NCBI GenBank assembly: GCA_963969495.1
Contig: OZ018333.1
Location: 92,346,207-92,410,206, forward strand
Reading direction: 5' to 3'
DNA: 64,000 bases
Origin: Ceratothoa steindachneri
Taxonomy: Eukaryota; Arthropoda; Malacostraca; Isopoda; Cymothoidae
The notes below the pieces were generated by a model, which saw nothing but the letters and a program-made list of their open reading frames with translations, did no database searches and was not told the DNA's origin. Positions 44,610-57,831 of this stretch are shown one piece after another. Numbering within the stretch: position 1 is the stretch's first letter; every line of letters begins with the position of its first letter. The position numbers were made by a program, and so were the translations under genes.

Positions 44610-47060
44610 AAGGTTTCTTGCAACAATTATCCCTTAAGAAATCAATTTTGGGCAAATATTTCCATTCCTAAGATAAAAAAATAACCCATTTAATGATTTT
44701 GCTCCCGGTCGCAGTATCGTAGCCTTCGCTCTTGTCTTCTCTTTGTGGGAAATATTTTCTGTCGTGCACAATTCTTCCCGCGTCAGATTCTGTTCCAAAC
44801 TGCTCTTCGACTCCTTGATAGCATCAGCGCCGTAGGACGCTTATGTATTATTGATAATGACTTTACTGGTATATATAATACATTTACAATTATTTTCATA
44901 TAACATAACACTATCTGACACAATATTGCCAAGTGTAATAATGAAATAAGGATAGATAGACAATCACATTTCTTAAATTTCCTAAAAGAAATGATACTGG
45001 TTTTAATGGCGTGAAAATAAATTAAATTTATAGAGCAACAAGCCATACTTCGTATTCTTTCTTACAGAAAGAACTTGGTTCCACAGACACTCCTTCGGCC
45101 TATTTGCTATGCCTCACCGCTTTTTTTAATCCCCTTTATAGACTCTTTATTCTAACACCCTGAACACTTTTTTTAACATAGACACCCTTAAACCTTTTTT
45201 TTAGGTTATTTAACCGATTTATTATATTGTCTTTATCCCTTGAAGATTTATATATAGTTGAGAATTTTCCAAACACTTTATTCAACATCGACACCCTGAA
45301 ACCTTTTTTTTAAGTTACTTCACCCGGTTTGATATATAGAAAGACCTTCGTCAGATCTCTTTTTTCATCTAAATTTGTTTTATATACGAAATGATAGTAA
45401 AAAAGCGCCAAAGCCCTAATTTTAATACATTTTTTGAACTTCACGATTTGTATGTTTTTCCATTCCAAATCATTCGATAATTATATTTATTTTTTCTAAA
45501 CTTTTAGAAAGAACTTTGATAAAAGTTCGAAACATACAAAAAACAGCCCTGCGAATAAAAGTTCCAAATAAACCTAAACTCAAAAACATGAAAGGTTATT
45601 TGTCCACTAAGCAAAAAAAACATTTTCAAAAATTCACCAAGTTAAATTATAGAGTTAAGGACAAGATATACATACATTACTCACAACAATCAAATACAAC
45701 AACTTCCTTATTTTCGATTGTAATCTCCCGTTTTTTGCGTCTATGTCATTATCCAGGAGGCATTTAACATAAACCTATTTTCGTGCCATTATTTTTAAGT
45801 CCGGATACGATTGAAGTGATATTGTAAGACGTTTTTAATTTGACGTAAACAAGAGTTTAGAGATGCATTAAATCTGAAGGGCGCTCGCTATGTTTCTTAT
45901 ATTACAGAAAGAATGAGAGAGCGATAGGTGGACTTAGAGAGAAAGTTAAATAGAGTTGAAGTAAGTAGAAAAACGTACTTAACACCTCTACGAAGTTCCA
46001 TCAGATTATACACCTATTTACATACATACGAATTGTCCCGATTACTTTAGCGCAATGTTCTAAAGCAAAAAGAGTACGTATAATGTTGTCTAACCTCATT
46101 TGAATCATATCGACGCCTGTACTTTTGACAACATTTTCGGGCAGTTTATTCCATGCTTGTCTATTGTATACAAAAAGTAATCTCCACTAGTGTTCGAAGA
46201 GAATCCTTTAACCACAAATTTGCATCCATTTTCACAAGTAGTATTTTTTTAATTATGAATATATGCCGTTTTAAATTCTGAGGATGAAGATTAGTATGTC
46301 TCGTCGTCTCCGGAGAAATCAAGATGGGTCTGCCACCCTTGTTTCATGTCTCTTGTGACTGAATGAGGTGGATAATTTCGTTGCCTAAGCTTCCACCTTA
46401 TCCACCCTCCGCAAGTCTTTCCTGGGAGAAAGCTAATGAATCTCTAAGTGTGAATATAACTGGATTAACTCCATTACCTATAAAAGAGGAGGTTACCAGG
46501 GTGGCAAAACAGTAAATAAGTTGAAGATGCGTGTGCGAAAGTTCAATAAAGTGACGAGAGTGGTATAAAGAGAAGGTTGTACAGTATAGGTTCATTCTGT
46601 ATTGTAAGAGATGGAAGCGGCTGAAAGAAAACCGGTTAGTGCTTCTCTTTTTGTTCGTCAATGATAAATGTTTGAATGTAACCGGACAGAGGAATTCGTC
46701 ATCTGGGTGTGATAAGAAATGAGAGTAGAATTTGAGTCTGGTTGAGAGTAAAACCACTGAAAGGTTGATTGGAGTTATGTGAAAAAGAAAATTTAGATTC
46801 GAATGAGATGGTTAAAGGAATGCATTGAGATATGAAAAGAAACTTTATGGTGTTGTGGTAGTTTTTACTAAACAATGCAATTTCCTATGTAGGGAGTATG
46901 GTAGGTGTAAGTGTGATTGTAGAATCAAAAGAGTGGATAATATGGATTAGGACTAGTTTTCAAAAATATGTAGAGGCGAAATTTGGTAGGAAAGATGTGA
47001 CTGTGCTGAGAGTATATAACTTTTATTGTCTGTTTGATGATAGTGGTTGAATTTGCGACT
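44610..47060 (+). repeat. Segmental duplication block 1, copy b (left part)
   Basis: Partner of 1-3,360. It lacks the 1 kb equivalent to 1,740-2,760. Frames inside (83 codons at 45,516-45,767, 119 codons at 46,398-46,757) are not conserved in the partner, so they are not supported as genes. Confidence 0.75.
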
Positions 47061-48239
47061 GAACAGAACCCATCGACTGAAACTTCAGGGTAAACTTGGA
47101 ATATATAAATGAATTACTGAAGTGTACTGAATTATGTGGTACGGATGAGCTAGATACGTATCAGAGAAATTGTGAATGGTTCATGTTTGGGAGGTTTAGT
47201 TGAGAAGACTTATGCGTGGGTGTATTTTAGTTGAGAGTGTAACGTATAGGTGCACGAATAAGGATTGTTGGGTTTCAAAATGAGCGGCTGAAGATGTTTG
47301 CTAGCTATGAGGAGTTTATAGAAAGAGGGATAAATGTGTAAGAGAAATATATTGAAAGAATAGGAGTTTATTGGTTATTAGATGTTATAAATGTCCTTGT
47401 GCTGAATGCCACATAAAGTATATGGTGGAAAAAAGGAGTGGTTAGTGGAAAGAAATGCGTCATGGGAGTGTATGTAATGGAAGCAAATAAATTGGATTGA
47501 CCGATAAAAAAAGGTGTTTGTACGAGGGAAATTATGGAGTGATATTAAATGATTGTTAGAATGTGTGAAAGTTTAGGAGGCGATTCGGAGGGGGCTCATT
47601 TTGGGGGGAACAACAGATGTTGATTAACCCCTCCTACACCCTTTTCATGCACATCACACACCATTTATCAGTCACCTCGCCTTTACCGAGCACTGTACCC
47701 TTTATTCAACACTAATTTAACCTTCACCCCTTTGCTAGACTTACAAAACTTGGCACAACAGCTAACTAGCTCTTCAGCATTATCGTCACATCTATATTCT
47801 CAACACTTCTTCCACCATGCCTCCATCACATCGGAACTTTCTCTGCCACAACTTTATTCGCACATTTTGTCCTCCTCTCGTGATATCATGTACAGTGAAT
47901 CCTCAGGATATGTACTTTCACACAACAACACCCATCTCCAATCGGCCATTAGTACTACTCTTACTCGAGATCTTTCCCTTTCCATACACTTCACTCCCTC
48001 ACTCCCTTACACCAATGTTGGGCAACCAGCATTCTCTCACACAGTTTCTTGGCACTGGACTCCTCTGCATTAATTCTTAAATACTGTAGCAATTCTACCA
48101 TAGCAATTCTACAGTCTACTCCATCTCTATCACAACTATTCACGACACCACCTAGATAAGTAAACCATCCTACTTGCCCAATGCAAACACTCAGCACACT
48201 TAAGATTCTCTTCACCTCAGCCACACTAATCTACTTACT
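47061..48239 (-). pseudogene. Strand-skew switch with RT-like fragment
   Basis: The plus strand is G/T-rich up to about 47,600 and then abruptly C/A-rich. Within the C-rich part, a 77-codon minus-strand frame (47,991-48,224) contains GWFTYLGGVVNSCDRDGVDC and RIAMVELL. This resembles the FKYLG...(D)V..RI segment found after the palm of RTE/craniata-type LINE reverse transcriptases. No catalytic motif is visible. It could be the same family as the tail at 21,504-21,735, but that is inference. Confidence 0.4.
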
Positions 48240-49250
48240 TTTCTACATTTAGCATTGCCTCAATTCACACTCAGCCTGAAAACCACTTCTAACATCACAC
48301 TTTAACCCTCTCTCACCAGTCTGGGGTGTTATTGGCAGCCAGGAGTTAATGGCATCCATTACGAATAAGAGATAGAGAGAAGATAAAAGGACAAAGAAGT
48401 GAGAAAGAGAGATAGTAAGACAGATGAGGAAAGAGGGGAGGGAGGCTTTGGTCTCCCCAGGTGATTCACAACAGGGGGGAATCAACACACATTTCCCCTC
48501 CTCTCAAATAATGATAATAATAAGTTTTTTGAATTAGGGTTACAAATAGTTACCTTACTCCTCAGCTCCCTTACTCCGTGGGGCCCGTGTTTTACCTGGC
48601 TATGGCCCGAACACATATTCCGTCTAATAAGGGGAACCCGCCCCAACGCCATTCCATTCATGTTCATCTTAACCCCAGGCCCAAGCTGAACGCGATGACG
48701 ATATTTATGTTGTAAAAATTCCACCAATCCTCATTCTCACAGAGTTTCACACTTCTCAACCCATCAACTACAAAATGATGAACAACCAAGGAAAATAAAT
48801 TCTCGCATTTTCCACACTCCACTTATTTCTCACACCGCCATACACTTCTTATTACAAAAACGAAAACAAATCCTCGCATTCTACCCAATCATTTCACCCA
48901 ATCACCATAACTCTTTCGTCACCACTTGCACTCGCATCCAACCAGACATACTCACCCCTCTTCCTTGCATTCCAAATGTTCCCTGCGGGCAGTTGGCCTC
49001 CCCCATATGCCTGTTATTCAAGTCCTCCCCTCTTGATAAATGAAACGTCTCTTCCTGGTACGTTTATAATTCATTCCCTCCTTAAGAACGCCACAAATTA
49101 ACGCTGAACGGCCGAAATGGGTCTGGACGCAGATTTTCCACCCTCCCAGGTACGAATTAATGGCCTGGAACAGAAGGAAATTCGTTCATTGCTAAGATAA
49201 ACCAGAGATTCACGGACACTTGAAAGCCGGGAATATCAGGGGCCGATCTT
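48240..49250 (+). repeat. Dispersed repeat family R6, copy C
   Basis: Matches the inverse of 24,060-25,000 (for example tggcatccatta near 48,350 against taatggatgccat near 24,858, and ccagagattcacggac near 49,203 against the inverse near 24,065). A poorly G-containing tract at 48,725-49,000 is extra or strongly diverged here. The copy ends near 49,250 where block 1 homology resumes. Confidence 0.65.
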
Positions 49251-49269
49251 AGGAATATATTAAAATAAA

Positions 49270-51002
49270 TGAAAGTCCGGAACCTTTCTTGCTATGGTAA
49301 CTTTGAGACTATTTAGAAAACGAATTTTTTGCTTTGATTATTTCCATTTCCTTTCAGAAATATTTAATAAACCTTGGACTGAATTTTAAATTGAATTAAC
49401 CCTCAAAATATAGTGCAATCATGACACATTCAAAACACTGCAAGCTCTACCAGTTCAAAATGGATTCATCAACTTCAGGAAGCGTGAGAAATACTTGTTT
49501 TCTCTAGAGAAAGGAAGCCATAAGTGCCAAGACATGTCTGAGATGGTCTATTCAATTTTATTCCGGGTAACCGTAATTAAAAGAATCTTACCTTCTAGAT
49601 AATAATTGCAAAATAGTATTTTGTTTTAATAAACAGAGTTTCTTTCAATATTATTAGGTTTTGAATAGGATAAAAAGGCGAAGTTTCTTTATTTCCGAAA
49701 GAAAACAAGGAATTGTTCGTCTTAGACAGACCGAACGTCAATATGATGAAGCGAACAAAACAATTTTTAATTTTTCCCGGGAAAATTTTATTCGTTTGAG
49801 CTTATAAAGGAAAAATAATGCAAATCGAATATAAACTTTTAATTTTTCGATCATTTATAAAATATTAAACATAAACGGGTATATTAAAATTAAAATGATT
49901 CATACTATGAATAGTTATAATGGTAAACTTTAAAAAGTATTAAATAATTCATTTGGTTGATATACATATAACATAAAGAGACATTTTAAATCAGTTTAAT
50001 AATTTGAGCTTATTCTGAATATTTTAAATAAATTTTGACCTCTTTGAAAATTCATGATTGTTCTGAAATTTTGAAAATATTATTTGGGAGTCTTATAAAT
50101 TATTTGGTTACTTATTTATCTTTATGCATTTGTCCTTGAAGAATGAATGATAATGAAATTATCCTTGGAAAGCTTTCCTTAGGGCAAATTTGAGTGGGGA
50201 AATTTATCCTAAGAACAAATAACTAGGCGTAGAATTGTCCTTAATGCATATGTCTTTGATTGTTCAATTGAGGTCTGAGATGAATTGTCCTTTGGGGGAA
50301 ATTATCTCTGGGAAAAAATATCATAGGTTGAATTGTATTCTACTAACGGGAAATCGTCGTTTAGGTGGAAACATTCCCCCGAATGAAATTTTCCTTCGTC
50401 GCGAATGTCCATGGGGAACGTTTGCATCCAGGAATTTATCCATGGCAAGACGCATTTCGATATAGGAGCAAACGACCTAGAGGTATTTATCCTCGAACCC
50501 AGCAATTGAACCTCTTGTGACAAAACGTTCTTGACCCCGTTCGTGGGGAAATCTAGAACCCCCATTAATTCAAACTCATTGCCTCTGGTTACGCAGCCCC
50601 TTTCGAAGCTAAAGAATAAAATAGAACCCACATTATAAAATCCATTTAAATCGAAATCGGAGACATTGTTCTAGGAATCATTTATTTCTCAATGCTCCGC
50701 ACTGTCCTTGTTTCTGCTAGATGGGATCTCGATCTGTCTGTCTGTCCCCTCCGCTCAAAGATTCTGCGTCTACCAGGACACACGCCACTTAACTTCACAA
50801 AAAACAACCTGGTCTGGGATCTAAACAAAAGATCATGGGTTTGCCATCGATCTCATTCCCTTCTGCACACTCTAATTATACACTCCTTCGTCTTGGGATT
50901 GACTCGAGCCCAGGATATACTTCTCAGCTACCACCGGATTCCTCGTTCCCCCAACTCTCTTTTGCGTCTCGATCATATTTTATTCGCTCAGTAAAGTGCC
51001 AT
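49270..51002 (+). repeat. Segmental duplication block 1, copy b (right part)
   Basis: Partner of 6,640-7,330, with extra sequence at about 49,690-50,760 that includes a decayed minisatellite (50,150-50,460). At 51,002 the homology switches without a gap from the sequence type of 7,330 to that of 27,226. Confidence 0.7.
50150..50460 (-). repeat. Decayed minisatellite, inverse of that at 5,031
   Basis: Cores of the form aattGTCCTt...GGggaAAtt occur repeatedly (near 50,158, 50,205, 50,237, 50,286, 50,388, 50,405, 50,440). This is the reverse complement of the aaGGACAatttTCC core at 5,031-5,560. Units are degenerate and irregularly spaced. Confidence 0.45.
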
Positions 51003-51035
51003 TTGGGGGGTCCAAAATCCCCCTGTCGATTTCAG

Positions 51036-51213
51036 ACATTGCCCTTGCAGGAACAAAGCAGTCGCAGCCAGGCTTAGTTGCCTTTTACAAGGCAATTCTT
51101 CCTTCTTCACAATAGGCAGTTCTTTCTCACCCAAATACAGACGTTATGGCGGTTCTTCCTCTCCCAAATACAGACGCTATGGCTCCTCTTCCTGCCCCCA
51201 AAAGCTTAAATAA
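51036..51213 (+). CDS. Candidate 3'-terminal exon, two-repeat allele-like copy
   Basis: Counterpart of 27,260-27,470. The frame runs through CRNKAVAARL, then two 33-bp units (51,118-51,150 and 51,151-51,183) encoding SSFSPKYRRYG and GSSSPKYRRYG, to PQKLK and TAA at 51,211, again overlapped by AATAAA. The open frame is kept despite one unit fewer and several substitutions. Function unknown; upstream exons not identified. Confidence 0.28.
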
Positions 51214-53870
51214 AAATAGGCCCCAAGGATTCGAGCTCTTCAGGAGTCGGTTGACCTAAAACTGCTTAATCCATTCCATACCTATTAATCCCACCCCCTA
51301 AAAAATATGCTCCAGATTTGAATAGGCTTCATTTCTTAATGTTTTGTCAAATTAAGAAACGAAGACTATCGATAGTTCTGACCCTCTTTTGGGGAGGAGG
51401 TGGATCCCCCTGTATGCATTTCTTGAGTCTGGGCAATGAAACTATTTTTGCTGACGCCAATGACGTCATGGCAGGGGAAATTAATAGTTTATTTATTGGA
51501 AAATACTATTTTCAAATGCTATTAACTCGAAAACTATCGCTCTTCTCGCCCAATAAATAGCATCATACTATTCAGAGTCACCTGTAGAATAGATGAATGC
51601 ATTTATAAAAAAAAAATTTGTTAATCTGTCGAATTTCCTAAATGAAATATCTGTGGATCAGAGCAACTTTGTTAATATTTATTTAAATAGTTTGGTTTAC
51701 ATTATTAATAAAGTATGGTAGGCCCTTGTGGCATTTTTCATCCGTTGATTTATGTTGGTTCAATCCTAATCCAAAAGGTAAGACATTCGTTATGTAAGCG
51801 CTGTATGGCTTCTGAACAAATGGCAATCCATTTTGAGAAGTTGACCCATTAAAATGAAACCATTTTTTAGGCCTAAACAATTTTAAAAAGATTTGTATTT
51901 TCCCCGAGTGAATGGAAGGATCCAAGATAATTCTAGCTATTTTGATCTTAAAGGGCTCCTTCAATAAGATCGTAATTCGAATGTTTCGATCTTTCTATAT
52001 CTTCCTAGGCGAAACCAAAACTAAAGTCTTTTCTCTTTCTCATTCAATGATATAAATGGGTTTTCTGATAACTGGAAATGGTACCAACGTGGTAATTTGT
52101 TATGTAGACAGTTTTCGTGTTTGAGGAAATTATCGAACTGAATTCGCTAGTTGTCTCCAATCGGACATAATTCGGTCAAATATGGATATATTCGATTAAT
52201 TTTTCCTTATCCTTCGAATTTAGCATCTTGTCCTTCCGTTTATTCGCTGCTCTTTCACCCTTTGTCTGCTGTCATCTTGTTCCTCGCCAGGAAGTCGGAA
52301 TCATAAGAGGTCAATTAAGGTTAAATGCACTACACCAAAGATGGACTTTTCTTTCTCAAATAAAGCCAGAATGACCTCAGAAACAAGCTAAAATAAGCCA
52401 AAATGAAATCCTAAAATGGCTTTAAAAAAGCTTACAAAGGAAAAGCCTGGCATTAAGATTCATCCTAACGATGTGCACCAAATATTATGCACGTACATAC
52501 ATGGTTTTGGTATACAATTGTGCGCTTGGTGGAACCCTCTGTGAGCCATTATGGGCGTGTCAGGCTATGTGGATATGAGTGCCCAAATGAGGAACGCTAG
52601 AACTTCATATGTAGGGTTCTGTGAAAGAGGTGGCATTTGCTCTGCTACGTTGTGAAGCCTGGGAGGAAAATGATAGCGGTGTCGTGATAAGGTATGAGTC
52701 GCGTCACACAGTATCAGTGTATCCGCCCACACTCACATTTACATAGTAATAATACAATAAACGTACACATGTGTACATTCACATGCCTCAATCCATTAGA
52801 CATCGAGTCAATTGGAAAGGAAAGTGTCTTTCTTAGGAACGAATTTCTCGTGTCTTAAATTCGCCTTTTTCAAAATTAAGGGGGCCTTCCTCCCTAGCTC
52901 CCCCCAATTTCATTTTTCTTCTTATCTTCCATTTGGCAACATTTTTTAGCATCCTCCTCACTTATCTCATCGTTAGGCGAATGATTTTGCAGGCTAGTCG
53001 CCGAATAGCATCTATCTAAGGATCCTTGGTTAGGGCAAGATGAGGACAGAGGGGCATAATCCCCTCTTCCGTTGCTTCAGTTGTTATTGGTTTCAAACAT
53101 GTCTGCTTACTTCCCCTTTTCACACGTTCTTTTTTATTTTCCCTTAGGTTACGCACGAATATCGGCAGCATGGAACGTTCGAACGGTCACCCAGCGAGGG
53201 GGAGAGGCGCTCCCGAGTTTTGATGCCTTTTCTACCCCCCCCTCTAAGAAGTTATGCTGCAGTTAACATCTGGCGGAAGAGTACTCTGGATTTGTGCTTG
53301 TTTGTTTCTGTGGCCGAGTGGAAGCAAAATAGTGTGTGGCAAAGACACGTTGGCGCCGTCAAGCATTTAAGGAGTGTAATGGCGTGTAAGAGCCAGAATT
53401 GCTGAATGTTGCGCGCCGCCAAACACGATCTACGACCTGCTCAAATCTCACAACTTATATTCATGCCGAAGCCAATTGGAGTTCTCTAAGCCGCTAAAAG
53501 AAAGTCCCTAGAGTATTGATGGTATCCTTTCATGGTACAAAAGGTATTTCATTCTTAGAAATACAAATGAAGGTATTTCAGTAATTATCGGGGGGGGGGT
53601 CTATTTGCTTCTTGTATCTCTGTATTATCAAGAAAATAGACAAAGATATTTGAGGTGAAATAAAGAAGAATAAGACAGTTTATAAACATAAACGGGTCTA
53701 AATTTGGGTGGCGGTTAGGCTCCTAGCCCCCCTCCCCCATGGATTCGTTCCTGGATTGAATTAGATAAGTAATAAATAAATGCGTTTAACAAATAAACAA
53801 ATAACATGAAATTTAATGGATAGCAGTGTTTGAATTTATAATTAATTACGGGTATCCCGCAACTAGCCAG

Positions 53871-53884
53871 CTATGGTTCAGAGA
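53871..53884. repeat. Target-site duplication, left copy
   Basis: ctatggttcagaga, matching ctatgtttcagaga at 60,645-60,658 with one mismatch. It lies in the first unit of the 36-bp minisatellite. Confidence 0.85.
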
Positions 53885-53899
53885 TTTTTTTTTTTTTTT

Positions 53900-54131
53900 A
53901 ATTTTATAGAGCCCATCTGCCAACTACCCACTTGGGCATAAGTCGCCGAAAAACACGACAGCCTAGAACTAGGCTACTTAAAAAAATATATATATGAAAA
54001 CATAACGATATAAACTGGAAAACTTAACAATCAGGAAGCAATCTCCGTCAGCGGAGGAAGGTCCCCCTCACCCCGGTGCAGGAGAGTGCAACCTACAAAA
54101 CAACAATATCAAACGAAAAACAAAAAGAACC
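53900..54131 (-). other. LINE 3' UTR
   Basis: Non-coding sequence between the ORF2 stop at 54,132 and the poly-A tail. It is AT-rich, unlike the coding part, with a short TA run near 53,987-53,994. Confidence 0.7.
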
Positions 54132-57100
54132 TTAAATAAAGGGGAGAAGCCCGGCCTCCCCCCAAAGGTCAACAACTCCACAGGTCAATGTGCACGAACT
54201 CGTCCCGAGCACAAGGAACAGGCGGTAGCGACCCCGCCCATCCCGGTACCCGGACAAGTATCGTGCGCGAAGATCACCCAGACTGGAACATTCGACAAAA
54301 ATGTGCCGAACAGTCTGGGGGACGACGCAGTCGTTGCAATAAGGCGCAGGCGAGCGCTCCATCAAATAGCGATGCGTCACACGAGTGTGTCCGATTCGGA
54401 GACGACAGAAAGCAACCTGAAGCCGCCGCGGCATTAGGGGATAGGTCCATGGGAACAGTCGCGGCGCAATGGCACGCAACTTTAAGTTCCCTTCGACTCT
54501 CATCTTCTTTTCCAAGCAGTCCGAAGAGCTGCCCGTATTCCTGCCATGTTGTCGGTGTGATGAAGAGCGAAACGCTGGTCCTCGCAGACTCTTTGGTGCC
54601 CTCATCGGCGCGCTCATTTCCCGCAATTCCTACATGTCCAGGAACCCAGCAGAAGATAATCTCGACATCTGCCCGGCTCGCCAAAACCGTGGCGTCACGG
54701 ATATCGCGAACCAGGGGATGCGGAGATTCCAATGCCCCGAGAGCACTCAGGGCGCTTTGTGAGTCGCTATAGATCACAATCCGGTCTCCGAACCGGGCAC
54801 GTCGCGTAATCTCCCGTACCGAGTGGTGTATTTCCACCAACTCGGCCGTGAAGAAAGACGCAGCGCCTGGTAGAGCCCCGCTGACTTCAAACAGAGGGGA
54901 TACGGCGTTTGAAGCCGACCCCCTCTTGGGACTTGGAGCCATCCGTATACACTGGCACGGTTCCAGCGTGACGCGATGTGTGCTCCAAAAAGGTCGAACG
55001 CAATACTCCCGGCGCAGTACAAGCTTTGGGAGCAGAGGCGTGGCGACAAATAGCAAAATGTGGTACCCTCAAAGGTGGCGTCCTGGGCAGAACCAGGGGC
55101 GCCACCGGCCCGAGAGCTATATCTACCTCTCGAAGGAGTTTCCTGGCCCTAAACCCAAAGGGCTTAGGGTATGACTGGCGTCTCTCGGCGGCATAGTCAC
55201 CATCGAGATCAGCTGCGGATGCAGTGAGAGCTGTTGGCGACTGAGGAAGGCGCCGGGCTCGCGCGTACAGGCGAGTGATGATCTGCACGCGGCGCAGAGC
55301 GAGTGGCATCTCCCCAGCATCGACCAACAGGCTCTCAATGATGGAAGTACGGAAGGCACCGGTCGCAAGGCGAAGGCCGGTGTGGCTGATCGAATCCACC
55401 ACACCTGCGGATGCATAAAACTCGCATCCGTATTCGAGCTTCGAACGAACAAAGGATCGATAAAAAAGTAGGGCGCTGATACAAGACCAATGAAACGGTG
55501 AGACTCAACCACATCCAGGCGCACCCCATTAAGAAACAAATCTGGGTCGGGGTGAAGCTGTGGATGGCGGCAGAAGTGCACCACCTCAGTCTTGGCCAAA
55601 GAAAACCGAAACCTGTGCGCTTCGGTATAGCGAGAGACGCTGTTCAATGCCTATTGGAGTCGACGTTCCAGAGTTGGCATCTGGGCCGCGCCAAAAGAGA
55701 TCGAAAGGTCGTCCACGTAGAGCGTAGCGAGAACATCTTCCGGCAGCACCGAGGTGATGCCGTTGATGCTTAGGGCAAAGAGTGTGACACTGAGGACACT
55801 TCCCTGCGGGACACCCTCTTCCTGCTCCTTTGTGCCGGAGAGGGCTCCCCCCCCCACCCGTACGCGGAATCGACGATCTCGCAAAAATTCAGATATAAAC
55901 ATTGGGAGGCGTCCCCTCGCCCCCATCGTGTGGAGAGTCTCCATGGTACCGTATCGCCATGCGGTATCATAGGCCTTCTCCAGATCGAAAAACACCGTGG
56001 CGTAGTGCTGTCTACGAAGGAAAGCCTCGCAGACGGCATTTTCCAGTCGGAGCAGAGCATCCGACGTGCCGACGTGAAGTGGAACTTGCGGAAGCCGCAC
56101 TTTGCGGAAGACAGATGGCCTCCGCTGTCCAGGAAAAAGGCTAATCTAACATTTACCAATTTCTCCATCAACTTGCACACGCAAGAGGTTAGAGAGATTG
56201 GGCGGAAACCGGTCGGAGTAGAGTGATCTCTCCCCGGTTTGCGAAAAGTGAGCACAGTAGCGATTCGCCAGGAGTCTGGGAGAAGACCTTCCACCCAGAT
56301 CCTGTTGAACAAATCTAACAGAAAGGCCATGCCTCGCTCACCCAGGTGTCGAAGCATGGCGTACGGGACATCATCCGGACCATGGGCGGTGTCCGCGCAC
56401 GAAGCGAGAGCGGAACGCAACTCACTCACAGTAAACTTGTTGTTGAAGGGTTCTCCGCCTCTGGAGGTAAAGTCCAGCCGGCGGCCTTCCGCGAAATTAC
56501 GACGTGCATTGAATGCTGGCGGAGCAGCATCACGGCTAGAGAATGCGGAAAAAGCGGTCGCTAAGGATTCCGCCACGGACGCGGGGTCCGAGATTGCGGT
56601 CCCATTCTCCTGGAGAACGGGAGGGGGGTCCTGCGAGAACTTGCCTCGAATCCTTTTGACTCGCTTCCACACCTCAGCTAAAGGGGTCTTCCCGTTAAGT
56701 GAAGACACGTATGCCCGCCAAGAATAGCGGCAGGCGTGCTTCGAAATATACCGGAACCTAGTCCTAGCCTGACGAAATTCAGCGACAGTGAAATCGTTCG
56801 GGCGGCGCTTATAGCGCATGTAGGCATAACGCTTCTGTTTGAGGGCCGTCTCACACTCGGCCGACCACCATGGGAGTGGTCGGCGTGCAAAACGGCCAGA
56901 CTTCGTAGGAATAGTAGTCAGACCCACGGCGATGAGGTTGCGGAGAAGAACTCAACGGCCTCATCTACCGACCTAAACTCCTCGACTGAGATAGAGAATT
57001 CAGTCATTTCCTGAAATGCAGGCCACCTCGCCCGCGCCAAGCACCACCGAGGTGGTCTCTCAGGCGGCAGTTGCCCTGAAAATAATATTTGAATGGGAAA

Positions 57101-57831
57101 GTGATCACTACCATGGAGGTCATCGACCACCCCCCAATCAAAATCAGGCTGTGCATCCGAAGAGCACAAAGATAGGTCAAGGCAAGAAACTGAAGCGGTT
57201 CTCGGACAGTGATGCGTAAACTCATCCACGTTTAGGACACCCATCTCAAGCTCTTCGATCAGATCGGCAAGGACTTGTCCCCTGTGATTTATGGAGTAAT
57301 CTCCCCAGAGAGGATGCCTGCCGTTCAGATCTCCAAGCAAGAGATAGGGCCTCGGCAACCGTGCCACGACGCGGCGGAAGTCCCCCGCGTCGAAGTCAGC
57401 TGACGGTGGAATGTACGCAGAAATGATAGTATACCTCCTATCCAGGTGCAGCTGCACAGCCACAGCCTTAAAGGAAGTATCTAAAGAGAAAGGAAGAACG
57501 GAGACATCATGCTGGGTGTAAACCGCGCATCCCCCAGCCAGGGGCTATCCCGCGGTGGTGGGGTCGCAAGACCCTTATGTCCCGGGAGGGCAGGCAAGGG
57601 GCACGCGCCTAGCATGGTCTCCTGCAAAAAGATAGCTAACGGGGAACGGGACGAGACGAGCCTCCGCAGCTCCTCCCAGTTGGCCCGGAGTCCACGGCAA
57701 TTCCATTGAAGGAATATGCCCTCCAGGCCTAGCTCGGAGGAGACGCGGGGACCCTCCTCGAACAGAAGACCCTCAGGGGAATGGCCGTACGCTTCCCAGG
57801 GGCAGAACCCCGGGCGCTGTTGGCCGGACAA
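54132..57831 (-). pseudogene. LINE ORF2: endonuclease, RT, RNase H, zinc motif
   Basis: Domains in order on the minus strand: APE endonuclease (LQWNCRGL, IFLQET near 57,640-57,720; GDLNGRHPLWG near 57,320; SDHFPI near 57,100); RT (GFRPISLTSC, FFDLEKAYDTAW near 55,990, GVPQGSVLS, catalytic YVDDLSISF near 55,720); RNase H with all four acidic positions (YTDGS, FTAELVEIH, YSDSQSAL, NERADE); C-terminal CNDCVVPQTVRHIFVEC. Breaks: frameshifts near 57,535 (a G run), 56,945, 56,090, 55,475, 54,930 and 54,540, and an in-frame TAG near 55,651. Between HRFIGLV and the LEYGCEFYAS segment some 50 residues are missing compared with related elements. Overlaps ORF1 by 103 bp. Confidence 0.92.

Noticed and set aside
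45516..45767. 83-codon Lys-rich frame
   Set aside because: The partner sequence in block 1 copy a (around 900-1,110) does not conserve the frame.
54188..54772. 194-codon plus-strand frame and other plus-strand frames at 54-60 kb (for example 57,781-58,419)
   Set aside because: Antisense shadows of the LINE ORFs, whose high GC content keeps several frames open.
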